Shown: piece by piece, positions 24,185 to 34,625 of the stretch
Layout: every line of letters begins with the position of its first letter
Position numbering within the stretch: the first letter of the stretch is position 1
NCBI GenBank assembly: GCA_020853975.1
Contig: JADYXW010000015.1
Coordinates: 1-64,000, forward strand
DNA from: Phycisphaerales bacterium
GTDB lineage: Bacteria > Planctomycetota > Phycisphaerae > Phycisphaerales > UBA1924
Direction of reading: 5' to 3'
Length of the DNA: 64,000 nt
The notes under the pieces: generated by a model
Seen by the model: the letters and a program-made list of their open reading frames with translations, nothing else
Databases searched by the model: none
What the model was told of the DNA's origin: nothing
Program-made: the position numbers and the translations under genes

Positions 24185-24910
24185 ATGCGTTGGACTGCTG
24201 CTGCGCTCGCCACCCTTGCCTTTGCCTCTGCGGCCTGGGCCGACCTGATTTCGGTCGGAGCCCTCCGGGACAACACGCTGTACGAGTCCAGCACGGGCTC
24301 GCTCTCCAACGGGCAGGGCGTGTACGTCTTCTCCGGTAGGACCTCCCAAGGGCTCGTCCGCCGGGCGCTGCTGCAGTTTGACCTCTCGCTCATTCCCGCG
24401 GGTTCGACGATCACTTCGGCGACGCTGTCGCTGCGCTCCGACCAGGCGCAGGGCTCCGCAACCTACACGCTGCACCGGCTGCTCGCGACCTGGGGCGAGG
24501 GATCGAGCGACGCCGGCTCGCCCGGCGGCGCCGGGACTGCCGCGACCTCCGGCGACGCCACGTGGCTTCACCGGTTCCACTCGACCACGACCTGGACGAA
24601 CGCCGGCGGTGACTTCGTCGCCTCCGCCTCCGCGAGCACGGTGGTAGCGGGCGCCGGGCCATACTCCTGGTCCGGCGCGGGCCTGGTCCAGGACGTTCAG
24701 GCGTGGCTCGACGGGGGGGCGATTAGCGCGGGGTGGGCCCTGCTGGGCAACGAGGTCAACGCAGGCTCCGCGGTCCGGTTCGGCTCCTCCGAGAACGCCA
24801 CCTCGAACATGCGACCCGAACTGACCATCGAGTACACACCGGCGCCGGCCCCCGGGGCGGCCGGGCTGGGCGTGCTGGCGCTTCTGGGCGGGCTCCGGCG
24901 TCGTCGCTAG
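24185..24910 (+). CDS. DNRLRE-domain secreted protein with C-terminal sorting-type tail
   Basis: 241 residues. Signal peptide MRWTAAALATLAFASAAWA, then a DNRLRE-type beta-sandwich (GALRDNTLYES, RRALLQFDLSLIPAGSTITSATLSL, WGEGSSDAG, LVQDVQAWLDG, ENATSNMRPELTIEY). These domains occur in surface proteins and sugar-binding proteins. It ends with a short Pro-Ala-Pro-Gly motif, a hydrophobic helix and an Arg cluster (GAAGLGVLALLGGLRRRR), the layout of a PEP-CTERM-like sorting signal. Shine-Dalgarno GGAGG sits 9 nt before the ATG; a TATATC about 40 nt upstream could be the -10. Its stop overlaps the converging nuclease gene's stop. Confidence 0.85.
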   Translation: MRWTAAALATLAFASAAWADLISVGALRDNTLYESSTGSLSNGQGVYVFSGRTSQGLVRRALLQFDLSLIPAGSTITSATLSLRSDQAQGSATYTLHRLLATWGEGSSDAGSPGGAGTAATSGDATWLHRFHSTTTWTNAGGDFVASASASTVVAGAGPYSWSGAGLVQDVQAWLDGGAISAGWALLGNEVNAGSAVRFGSSENATSNMRPELTIEYTPAPAPGAAGLGVLALLGGLRRRR

Positions 24911-25917
24911 CGATTCTCTGCGGAACCGTCGTACTTCACGAAGTCTTCGACGTCTCGCTTGCCGACCTCCGAGGCCTCCCAGGCCGCCGCGTACAGCGAG
25001 GCCAGCGTCGCGGCCCCGTCGGCGAGCCGCTCGACGATGAACTGCCGCCCCGGCTCGCGGTCGAGGTCTCCCGACTTCTTGAGTGTGTACAGCGGCTCGA
25101 CCTGCGCGTACGAGCGTTCGAGTTCGGCGGAGATGTCGTTCCACGGGCTGACGGGGTCTGGTGTGCGGGGCTTGATGGCAGTTCGCACGTCGTCGATGGT
25201 GATGCGATGGAGGCGGATGAGGCCGCCGTCGATGTAGGAATGAATGCCCCGGTCGGTGGTGAAGCCTCGGGGGTTGGGGCCTATCCAGCCGTGGTGGTGT
25301 GTTGTGGTGTGGAGGGGCTGGGAGGCGTCGCCGATGTAGTGCGCGAGGACCCCCAGGTTGTAGCGAGCGCTCGCGCGGGCCATTTCGAGCTGCGCGTCGC
25401 GGCTGGGGTCGGCGAGCTTCTCGATCACGCGCGCGGTCTTGAGCGCCGAGACCGTCTTTGCCCAGGTCTCCATGGCGGCGTGGGGGAGAAAGCCGGGATA
25501 GCCCTGCACCAACTCCGGATCGAGCTTCCCGCCCATGGGCTTTCCCTTGAACCCCGGCGCCTCCCGAGCAACTGAGAGCTGGCGGACGTACTCGTGCCTC
25601 AGGGGCGGCAGCGTCTTGAGCGACAAGCCGAAGTCTGAAAGGTCCTCGATGTCGAGGTAGTGATCCGGGTTATTCAAGTGCGTGAGCTGGGCCACGCGCG
25701 TGCCCCGCCAACGGTCGGGGGTCACCGCCTGGTCGGAGATCATGGCGCGGCTTTCGGGGCCGACAAGCCAAGAGGGGGCATCAGGACCGATCTGCTTCGC
25801 GGCGGTCTCGATGGCCGCACGGCAGATCATGCGATGCCCGTCCGCGTCCCACGCGAGCGCCGTGGGAGCGCCGGAAGCGATCGCGAGCAGGGCGGCCCAG
25901 AGTTTGCGCATGTTCAT
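24907..25917 (-). CDS. S1/P1-type nuclease (zinc-dependent, secreted)
   Basis: 336 residues. Signal peptide ending ALA, so that the mature protein starts Trp-Asp (WDADGHRM): in this family the N-terminal Trp itself ligates zinc. Further zinc ligands fit HLNNPDHYLDI, LAHYIGDASQPLH and the His cluster TTTHHHGW. S1/P1 nucleases cut single-stranded nucleic acids and have 3'-nucleotidase activity, mainly for nucleotide scavenging. The middle region is longer than in fungal P1. Start ATG 25917 (MNMRKLW) is supported by TACCGT 6 nt upstream; ATG 25911 is an alternative. Confidence 0.87.
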   Translation of the reverse strand: MNMRKLWAALLAIASGAPTALAWDADGHRMICRAAIETAAKQIGPDAPSWLVGPESRAMISDQAVTPDRWRGTRVAQLTHLNNPDHYLDIEDLSDFGLSLKTLPPLRHEYVRQLSVAREAPGFKGKPMGGKLDPELVQGYPGFLPHAAMETWAKTVSALKTARVIEKLADPSRDAQLEMARASARYNLGVLAHYIGDASQPLHTTTHHHGWIGPNPRGFTTDRGIHSYIDGGLIRLHRITIDDVRTAIKPRTPDPVSPWNDISAELERSYAQVEPLYTLKKSGDLDREPGRQFIVERLADGAATLASLYAAAWEASEVGKRDVEDFVKYDGSAENR

Positions 25918-25923
25918 GCGGCA

Positions 25924-25929
25924 ACGGTA
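25924..25929 (-). promoter_or_regulatory. Putative -10 hexamer of the S1/P1 nuclease gene
   Basis: Minus-strand TACCGT ends 6 nt before ATG 25917, in the 28-nt gap after the dockerin protein gene. Confidence 0.4.
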
Positions 25930-25945
25930 CGCGAACGCGGGCGGC

Positions 25946-27172
25946 TCAGGGGCAGCCGCCGCCGCCCACGGTATTGATGAGCGCCGCGACATCGTCCTGA
26001 TCGGCGTTGCCGTCCTGGTTGAAGTCGGGGTCGATTCCCGTGGGGTTCCCGCCGCCGCCCACAACATTGATGAGGTAGGCAACATCGTCCTGGTCGGCGT
26101 TGCCGTCCTGGTTCATGTCGGGGTCGCATGGCACCGGGGGCGGCTCGTCGAGGTCGGTCATCCAGGGCTTGGGTGAGCCCTCGCCGACGATCGTGGTGCC
26201 GTCGTCGGAAATGGCCTTGGCACTGGTGAGGGTCGCGCCGCCCAGGTTGACACCCAGGCTGGTGAGGAGCGTGTCGATGAACCGCACTCCGTTGACCGCG
26301 TCCCACATGTACGCGGCGGACTGGCCCGAACGGGTCGCAAGGCCGACGACCATGCGGCCATCCGGGGTGATGTCTGTCGCGAGGCCCGGGCAGCAGACCG
26401 TGCTGACGGTCGTGACGCCCTCGCCGACGCGGTGCCTCTGGAGCGGGCCGTTGTACTGCGTCTGGAAGTAGGCCGCGGAGCCGTCGTTCGAGACGGCGAG
26501 CAGGTCGGCGGTGAGGGGGATCGTCGCCGCAGGGACCAAGGGCCCAGCGGGGGCGGTCCAACGGTAGAGGACGCGGGTGGTGGGGTTGGCGGCGGGTCGG
26601 CCGACGAACACCACGGTGGACCCGTCCGCGCTCACGAGCGGTCCGTCGGTGGGGGTCTGCGCGGTGCCGAGACTGAAGACGGTGCCGGCTCCGATGCGGA
26701 TTGCAACCTCTGGCTCGGAAGTGAAGTCCGGCTGGCCATAGCCGGCGACCAGGGTGCCGTCGCCCGAGAGCCCCCGGATCTGCGTGAACCTGAAGGACTC
26801 AACGGGGAGCACAGACAGAGGCACCATGCCCTGGGAGGGGTTCCAGATCCAAGTTAGAGCATTGGGGTTGGCGTCGCAGTTGGTGTCGCCCGCGAGGTGC
26901 CAGCCGTTGGCGCTGATGGCCCTTGGCAGGCCGTTGTCGAACCCGAGGGATTCGGCCGAAACCGTCGCGCCGCTGCGGAGCCAGCGGATCGGGGTTGGGT
27001 CGCACTGCGAGAGGCTGCGCCCGAACAGAACCATGCCGTCGGCCGAAACGCCGTCGGCAGTCGGCGCGCCGTCGGACCCGGCGGGGGCCTCGAGCGAGGT
27101 GAAGACCTGGCCCGAGGCGGCGGCCACAAAGAACGGAGCCGCAATGATGGCGGCCCAGCTTGACGTGCGCAT
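25946..27172 (-). CDS. Secreted beta-propeller-like protein with GC-type dockerin tail
   Basis: 408 residues with a signal peptide (MRTSSWAAIIAAPFFVAAASGQ). The body has repeated short units with GLSGDGTLVAGYG, SADGSTVVFVG, SNDGSAAYFQ, TPDGRMVVGLA and SDDGTTIVGEG, the pattern of HAF/propeller-type repeats. The C-terminus has two calcium-loop repeats bounded by Cys residues and ending GGGGCP. This is the GC-type dockerin-like tail found in Phycisphaerae; its partner and role are not established. GGGAGGAG stands just before the ATG. It is a key clue to the host lineage. Confidence 0.87.
   Translation of the reverse strand: MRTSSWAAIIAAPFFVAAASGQVFTSLEAPAGSDGAPTADGVSADGMVLFGRSLSQCDPTPIRWLRSGATVSAESLGFDNGLPRAISANGWHLAGDTNCDANPNALTWIWNPSQGMVPLSVLPVESFRFTQIRGLSGDGTLVAGYGQPDFTSEPEVAIRIGAGTVFSLGTAQTPTDGPLVSADGSTVVFVGRPAANPTTRVLYRWTAPAGPLVPAATIPLTADLLAVSNDGSAAYFQTQYNGPLQRHRVGEGVTTVSTVCCPGLATDITPDGRMVVGLATRSGQSAAYMWDAVNGVRFIDTLLTSLGVNLGGATLTSAKAISDDGTTIVGEGSPKPWMTDLDEPPPVPCDPDMNQDGNADQDDVAYLINVVGGGGNPTGIDPDFNQDGNADQDDVAALINTVGGGGCP
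25955..26125 (-). repeat. Two tandem 26-residue dockerin repeats
   Basis: Copies at 26048-26125 and 25955-26032, separated by five codons. Both encode DPDxNQDGNADQDDVA then xLINxVGGGG; only a few residues differ. The Asp/Asn positions match EF-hand-like calcium loops. Confidence 0.85.
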
Positions 27173-27272
27173 CGATCTCCTCCCAACGAAACTCCGCTCC
27201 ACCACCATGCTACCACGTGCGGGTTTTCGGACAAGGGCCATCCCGCGATTTCACGGGAGGGTTGCGCGGGCT

Positions 27273-28220
27273 TCACGGGGCCGGGTGCTCCGGGCGCAAA
27301 CCGGACAGGACCCTCCAGACGTCCTTCACAACCCAGCTCATGGCGGCGTGGGCGGCGGCGGTGCCCGCAGCGAGGTGCGGGGAGAGCACCGCGTTCTCCA
27401 GGCCCAACAGGGGGTACTCGGGCCCGAAGGGCTCTGGATCATGCACGTCGATGAGGGCCATTCCGGCGGGGTGCACCAAGAGCCACCGGGCAAGGGCCGC
27501 CTCGTCGAGCACCAGGCCCCGGCTGGAGTTCACGACGATCGCGGTTGGTCTGAGCAGCGAACAGAACCGCTCCGAGAACCACTTGCGGTTCTCGGACCGG
27601 CCGTCAACATGGATCGTGACGACATCGCTGTCCCGGAGCAGCGCGTCGAGCGGCACGGGGACTGCCCCGTGACGCGAGGGCTCCGGAATGTCGAGCAGGT
27701 CGTGGTAGAGCACGCGCATGCCGATGCCCCGTGCGATGCGCGCGACGCGCGAGCCCACGCGGCCAAGGCCCAGCACGCCCATGGTCAGCTCGTTCAGTTG
27801 CGACGTGGCCTCGTGGCCCTTGCGGACACGGTTCCACTCCGCGAGGTCGAGGGCCGAGCGCAGGCCGATCCTCGGTCGCAGCGCGCCGAAGAGCATCGCG
27901 AAGACGTATTCGGCGACGGCGTCGCAGTTTGCGGCGGGGGTGTGCACAACTTCCACGCCGCGGCGGCGGCAGGCCTTGACGTCTATGTGGTCGAGCCCGA
28001 CGCCGGCGCGGCCCACGACCCGCAGCCGCGGCGCGCGGTCGAGCAGACCCTGGTCAACCCGGGTGTAGGTGCGGACCACAAGGCCCTCGGCCTGCGCAAG
28101 GAGTTCATCGAACCGTGGCTGCGTAGAGAAATGGCACTCGGCGAGGTCGCAGGACTCGCGCAGCCACGCCGCGGCGGCGGGGTCGAGGTCCTCGCTCTGG
28201 AGCACGCGCGGCATCGGCAC
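27273..28220 (-). CDS. D-2-hydroxyacid dehydrogenase (SerA-like)
   Basis: 315 residues. The NAD fold motif GVLGLGRVGSRVA is followed by the catalytic set: Arg in NSSRG, Glu/Asp in DVHDPEP and His in LSPHLA. Substrate-domain motifs GRAGVGLDHID and NCDAVAEYVFA are typical of phosphoglycerate-dehydrogenase-like members. There is no ACT regulatory domain, so it is a short form and the true substrate may be another 2-hydroxyacid. Start GTG 28220 is preferred over ATG 28214 because TAGACT lies 5 nt before the GTG. Confidence 0.9.
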   Translation of the reverse strand: MPMPRVLQSEDLDPAAAAWLRESCDLAECHFSTQPRFDELLAQAEGLVVRTYTRVDQGLLDRAPRLRVVGRAGVGLDHIDVKACRRRGVEVVHTPAANCDAVAEYVFAMLFGALRPRIGLRSALDLAEWNRVRKGHEATSQLNELTMGVLGLGRVGSRVARIARGIGMRVLYHDLLDIPEPSRHGAVPVPLDALLRDSDVVTIHVDGRSENRKWFSERFCSLLRPTAIVVNSSRGLVLDEAALARWLLVHPAGMALIDVHDPEPFGPEYPLLGLENAVLSPHLAAGTAAAHAAMSWVVKDVWRVLSGLRPEHPAP

Positions 28221-28225
28221 GGGGC

Positions 28226-28231
28226 AGTCTA
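28226..28231 (-). promoter_or_regulatory. Putative -10 hexamer of the dehydrogenase gene
   Basis: Minus-strand TAGACT ends 5 nt before GTG 28220 and decides the start codon. Confidence 0.45.
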
Positions 28232-28294
28232 GGGACGGGGCCCGGGCGGAACCGCCGCTCCTATCATCCCGCCGCTCACCAGGAGCCCTCAGGC

Positions 28295-28840
28295 ATGGCG
28301 TGGATCACGAAGAACTCCGGAACTGCGCAGATCGAGAAGCGGGACCAGCCCTACCTGACGCCCGCGATGCGCCAGGACCTTTCGAACCGGGTCCTGCCCC
28401 GCTATGAGCAGAAGAGAGGGGCGCTGCTGGCGTGCCTGCACGCGGTGCAGCACGCGTATGGCTGGGTCCCCCACCAGGCGATGCTCGAGATCGCCGCGTT
28501 TCTCGCCATCTCGCCGGGCGAGGTCATCGACTGTGCGAGCTTCTATGAGGAATACTGGCTGAGGCCCAAGGGCGCGCACCTGATCTCCGTCTGCCGCTCG
28601 ATCGCCTGCGAGTTCTGCGGGCACGAGAAGATCACCCAGGCCATCAAGGACAAGCTGGGGATCGACGTGGGCGAGACCACGCCCGACGGCCTGTTCACGC
28701 TGATCGAGCTCGAGTGCCTGGGAAGCTGCGACACGGCGCCCGTGGCGCTTGTGGACGAGCACCTGCACGAACGGCTGACTCCCCAGGCGATTCTCAAGGC
28801 CATCGACGAGGTGCGAGCGGGCAAGGGCGGGCACCACTAG
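28295..28840 (+). CDS. nuoE: NADH-quinone oxidoreductase subunit E (24 kDa, [2Fe-2S])
   Basis: 181 residues of the thioredoxin-fold NuoE family. The four cluster ligands are Cys100, Cys105 (SVCRSIACEFCG) and Cys141, Cys145 (ELECLGSCDTAP). The helical N-terminal half has LLACLHAVQHAYGWVP. In complex I this subunit sits beside NuoF on the NADH-oxidising tip. No other nuo gene is next to it, which is unusual; the homologous subunit of an NAD-reducing hydrogenase or formate dehydrogenase is also possible. TATCAT at 28262-28267 followed by AGGAG before the ATG suggests a leadered mRNA. Confidence 0.9.
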   Translation: MAWITKNSGTAQIEKRDQPYLTPAMRQDLSNRVLPRYEQKRGALLACLHAVQHAYGWVPHQAMLEIAAFLAISPGEVIDCASFYEEYWLRPKGAHLISVCRSIACEFCGHEKITQAIKDKLGIDVGETTPDGLFTLIELECLGSCDTAPVALVDEHLHERLTPQAILKAIDEVRAGKGGHH

Positions 28841-28850
28841 CCCGATCTGT

Positions 28851-29333
28851 TCAGCCGGGGTCGGGCTTCGGGGGCAACGCCGGCGCGAGCGGCGGCGCCG
28901 TGAGGTCGAACATCCGGCCCCCGTCGGGAGAGAACTCCAGGCGGTCAAAGGTCCACGTGGAGCCGGCGCCCCGCGCGCGGATCCGCAGCGTGCCCTCGCC
29001 CTGCGGGCCTCGCAGCGAGAGTTGAAGGTCAGCGACCTGGGCGCCGTTGCGCATGCCGATGCTGCCGCCCGCGATCGGCCCGAGGGTGATGGGCTGCCCG
29101 ATGGCCGCGATGACCTTTGGGTCGGTCTGCGCGAGTGCGACCGCCTGCTGCGCCGCCGGATGATTGCGCATCGCGGCGAAGATTTTGAAGACGAACCATG
29201 TGCCCCCGAGCGCGGCGAGAAACAGCACGCCGAGGACGCCAAGGATCACGATCAGAACCCAATGACGCGCGGCCCAGGATCGCGGGGGCGGGCTGGGGAC
29301 AAAGGCGGGCTGGGGAGGCGTGTGCTCGGGCAT
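28851..29333 (-). CDS. Coa1/Tim21-like membrane-anchored protein
   Basis: 160 residues. Pro-rich N-terminus, one membrane helix (about 24-48), then a compact alpha/beta domain (VALAQTDPKVIAAIGQPI, GSIGMRNGAQVADLQLSLRGPQGEGTLRIRA). This matches the cytochrome-oxidase-assembly-factor-1 (Coa1) fold, where the hydrophobic V-G-x-P-I-x-x-G segment is conserved. Role in oxidase assembly is inferred only from the family name; many bacterial members have no known role. TAGGAT 8 nt upstream of the ATG. An inverted repeat AGCCCGA/TCGGGCT (28839-28867) separates it from nuoE. Confidence 0.75.
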   Translation of the reverse strand: MPEHTPPQPAFVPSPPPRSWAARHWVLIVILGVLGVLFLAALGGTWFVFKIFAAMRNHPAAQQAVALAQTDPKVIAAIGQPITLGPIAGGSIGMRNGAQVADLQLSLRGPQGEGTLRIRARGAGSTWTFDRLEFSPDGGRMFDLTAPPLAPALPPKPDPG

Positions 29334-29341
29334 GGGGCCCG

Positions 29342-29347
29342 ATCCTA
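29342..29347 (-). promoter_or_regulatory. Putative -10 hexamer of the Coa1-like gene
   Basis: Minus-strand TAGGAT ends 8 nt before the ATG at 29333. Confidence 0.35.
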
Positions 29348-29374
29348 CACGCCCCCCCGCGTTGACGGGCACCG

Positions 29375-32101
<2,727 letters not shown>

Positions 32102-32421
32102 GAAAAACCTCCCGTGGGGCCTTACAGAGCCCCCACATCAGAACATGCAACCGGCGCGCCGATCCGGGCGGCCTGAAAACGGCCCGTCGGGCTGCCTGGA
32201 ACCGGGGCGATACCAATTCCCTGCCTGTGTGGCAGGCGGGGACAGGCGAGGGGCCCGGGACCCTCTCGGCTGGGACGCGGGACTAATCCCATTGCCGGCC
32301 TTGGCTTGGAGTACGGAATCCGGCTGTTGGTCTCCCGTGGAGGCCGGGGGGGTGGGTTGACGCGGGAGGTCGGGGCGGGTACAACCCTGTTGGTTGCGCC
32401 ACTTCAATCCGGAGGTTTCTG
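32102..32421 (+). other. 320-bp divergent intergenic region between clpB and lipoprotein gene
   Basis: Holds no gene. It contains a perfect 6-bp hairpin CCTGCC-tgtgt-GGCAGG (32220-32236), a plus-strand sigma70-type promoter for the lipoprotein at 32357-32385, and on the minus strand a weak TTGCAT-18 nt-TGTAAG that could serve clpB. No heat-shock CIRCE palindrome (TTAGCACTC) is present. Confidence 0.5.
32357..32385 (+). promoter_or_regulatory. Sigma70-type promoter of the small lipoprotein gene
   Basis: TTGACG (32357-32362), 17-nt spacer, TACAAC (32380-32385), followed 36 nt later by the ATG with GGAGG in front. Near-consensus boxes and exact spacing. Confidence 0.6.
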
Positions 32422-32661
32422 ATGTCCCGTCGCGGCTGTGCTGTCGTTTCCGTTCTCGCCCTCGGGGCGATCGCGTGCGTTCTGGGCGGCTGCACGGGGC
32501 TGACGCCCGAGCTGCGGACGATGTCTCAGCGTCCCGTTGACAGCCGCAACATGTTCCGCTCGACGTGGAACGAGAACGTGCGGATGGCGTGGGAGGACTT
32601 CCACCGCGGAGCGTTGTACGAACGCTCCAGCCGCATGGTCGCGCACCCCACCGGGCACTAA
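32422..32661 (+). CDS. Small lipoprotein, 79 residues
   Basis: Signal sequence MSRRGCAVVSVLALGAIACVLGGC ends in a lipobox (LGGC, lipidated Cys24), so the mature protein is a 56-residue outer- or inner-membrane lipoprotein. The mature part is polar (DSRNMFRSTWNENVRMAWEDF) without known domains. GGAGG precedes the ATG, a near-consensus promoter lies upstream and a strong terminator lies downstream, making it an independent, probably well-expressed gene. Confidence 0.83.
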   Translation: MSRRGCAVVSVLALGAIACVLGGCTGLTPELRTMSQRPVDSRNMFRSTWNENVRMAWEDFHRGALYERSSRMVAHPTGH

Positions 32662-32683
32662 GCCCCGGACGTCCACAAAGTCG

Positions 32684-32715
32684 AAGGGCGGCCGCCACGG
32701 GGCGACCGCCCTTTT
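32684..32715 (+). terminator. Rho-independent terminator
   Basis: AAGGGCGG (32684-32691) pairs with CCGCCCTT (32706-32713), 14-nt loop, followed by a T run (TTTT to 32715). It ends the lipoprotein transcript; the A-rich left flank could also stop the converging muiA-type transcript. Confidence 0.75.
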
Positions 32716-32741
32716 GCTTGCGCTCGCCGAGCCGCCGATCC

Positions 32742-34550
32742 TCAGCCTCCGAGGCCGACGATGCCCATCTGCTTGTCGAACTCGAGGCGGAACTTGTACT
32801 CGAGGGCGAAGGCGTCCTGCCCCGAGGCGTTGGGCGGGATGGTGACGTCCCAGCGGAGGATGCCGTCCTTGCGGGGCCCGGCGAGGTAGGCGGCGTCGCT
32901 GGAGAGCTCGCCCCCGGGCGAGACCAGGGTGAGCCGCACGTCCGACCGCTTGTCGTCGACCTTTGGAAGGCGGTCGAGCAGGCGGATCGGCGCCGGGGCG
33001 TCGGAGAAGTTCTCGACGATGAGGCGGTAGGTGAGCTCGACGACGCGGTTGCCTCCCTGCGTGGACTCCACTCGCTCCACAAGCTCGCGTGAGGTGCGGA
33101 GCGACGCGTCGATGCCGAACCCGGAGGAGAACCGCTGCCCAGAGGCGATGGTGGGCATCTCGCCCGAGCCGACGAAGGCGCCGTCGCGGTAGGCGGTGAC
33201 CGGTCCGGCGAGCAGCACGGACGCTCCCGTGTTCGCCGCCGATGCCTCGTGGTAGACGTACCCGGTCAGCACGGGCATCGCCATGCGGGCGAACTCCGCC
33301 TTGAACGGGACCGCGGCGATCTGGATGAGCTGCCGCTCGCTGCGGCTGGGGAGGGAGGTGCGAGCGGGGATGGAGTACGTGACGCTCAGCCCTTCCTGGG
33401 GCGGGACCGCCGACGAGGCGCGGGCCCGCTCCACCTTCGCCCCCTGCGCGATGAGGTCAAGCACCTGCAGGTCGTTCGCGAGGGTGTTGAGGCTCTTGTC
33501 GGCTTCGACCTGCGCGCCCCCGGGGGGCGGGGCGTTGGTGCTCCCCCCGGCAACGATGTACCCCACGAAGTTCTGCGCCCGCTCTCGCTCGGCGTCGCGC
33601 AGCTTGGCCCGCAGGTCCCTGCGGGCGTCGTCGTACGTCAGGCTGAGCGTCTGCTGCACGGGGACGGAGAGTGAGATCGTGAGCGGGGTCAGCCGCGGGG
33701 CCGATGCGATGAGCGAGGGGGTCGCGGTCGAGAGCGTGATGGCGACGTCCGACCAGTCCTCGCCCGACATCTGGCTGATGGAGGCGTAGTACTCGATGGT
33801 GACCGAGTCGGGCTTGTCGGAGGTGGAGCGGACGTTGTACGACGGGTCCCACGTTGCCCCGTCGACCAGGTACCGCAGCCGGAGCGTGCCGGGGGCGTCG
33901 GGGATTTGCGTCAGGAGCACCACGGCCTCGTGTACGGTGCGTGAAGACCCCGCGGTGGTGAGCTGCCTCTCCCGCTGGGCCTGTTCGAGGTCCGCGTTGA
34001 GTTTCTTGGCCTCCGAGGCGAGGGTGAGCTCCGTCTCGGTGAGCGCGGCCCGCTGCTTGATGAGGTAGCCGCTGAGCTTCTCGATTGTCTCCGCGTTCAG
34101 GACACCCCGGGTCATCTCAACGGCGGCGGTCGGGGCGATGAAGCCCTGCAGGCTGGCGAGGTACGCACGATCCTCGCCCAGCAGGGCGACCTTGCGCGCG
34201 TTGACGCCCAGCTTCCCCTGCAGCTCCTCGATGCGGGCGTCGATGGCGCGGACCTCCTCGCGGGTGTCCTGGACGACCGGGCGCGTGCGGTAGGTGACCG
34301 AGCGGATCTGCACGCCGGGGGTCGTCTCCGCGTGCAGGCTCTCGGGACGCAGGTGCGCGGGCAGGTCGGTGACGACGATCTCCTGCACGGCGCCTGCGGC
34401 GGCGGGGAGCACGCGGGGCAGCTCCACGGCGCGGGTGACGACCGCCTGGCCCCTGTAGACCGTGACGGCGTCGATCTTCCCGGGCGTCTGCGTGGCGGCG
34501 ATCGCGAGGGCTGGGGCGACCAAAAGTCCGGCGAGCACGAGATGCTTCAT
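32742..34550 (-). CDS. MuiA-family protein (DUF4140/DUF4139)
   Basis: 602 residues with a signal peptide (MKHLVLAGLLVAPALAIAA). DUF4140-like start (GKIDAVTVYRGQAVVTRAVEL), central coiled coil (about 85-215), then DUF4139 (LRYLVDGATWDPSYNVRS; SGEDWSDVAITLSTATPS; ENFSDAPAPIRLLDRLPKVDD). Named after the mucoidy inhibitor A protein; the molecular role is unknown, but the protein is exported and probably acts at the envelope. Start ATG 34550 chosen for the signal peptide and an AGGAG upstream; an earlier ATG adds eight Arg-rich residues. Confidence 0.87.
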   Translation of the reverse strand: MKHLVLAGLLVAPALAIAATQTPGKIDAVTVYRGQAVVTRAVELPRVLPAAAGAVQEIVVTDLPAHLRPESLHAETTPGVQIRSVTYRTRPVVQDTREEVRAIDARIEELQGKLGVNARKVALLGEDRAYLASLQGFIAPTAAVEMTRGVLNAETIEKLSGYLIKQRAALTETELTLASEAKKLNADLEQAQRERQLTTAGSSRTVHEAVVLLTQIPDAPGTLRLRYLVDGATWDPSYNVRSTSDKPDSVTIEYYASISQMSGEDWSDVAITLSTATPSLIASAPRLTPLTISLSVPVQQTLSLTYDDARRDLRAKLRDAERERAQNFVGYIVAGGSTNAPPPGGAQVEADKSLNTLANDLQVLDLIAQGAKVERARASSAVPPQEGLSVTYSIPARTSLPSRSERQLIQIAAVPFKAEFARMAMPVLTGYVYHEASAANTGASVLLAGPVTAYRDGAFVGSGEMPTIASGQRFSSGFGIDASLRTSRELVERVESTQGGNRVVELTYRLIVENFSDAPAPIRLLDRLPKVDDKRSDVRLTLVSPGGELSSDAAYLAGPRKDGILRWDVTIPPNASGQDAFALEYKFRLEFDKQMGIVGLGG

Positions 34551-34625
34551 TGTGAGTCTCCTGTGGCGGCGCACAGGAAACTACGGGCGAGATGGCCGCC
34601 CGGGCGTCACGCGCCTGTAACGGAT

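Noticed and set aside
28839..28867. Inverted repeat AGCCCGA/TCGGGCT between nuoE and the Coa1-like gene as terminator
   Set aside because: No T run on either side and a 15-nt loop; kept only as a note in the Coa1-like entry.
32102..32421. CIRCE or HrcA-type heat-shock operator in front of clpB
   Set aside because: No TTAGCACTC-N9-GAGTGCTAA palindrome or close variant; only a short GC hairpin and weak promoter-like boxes.
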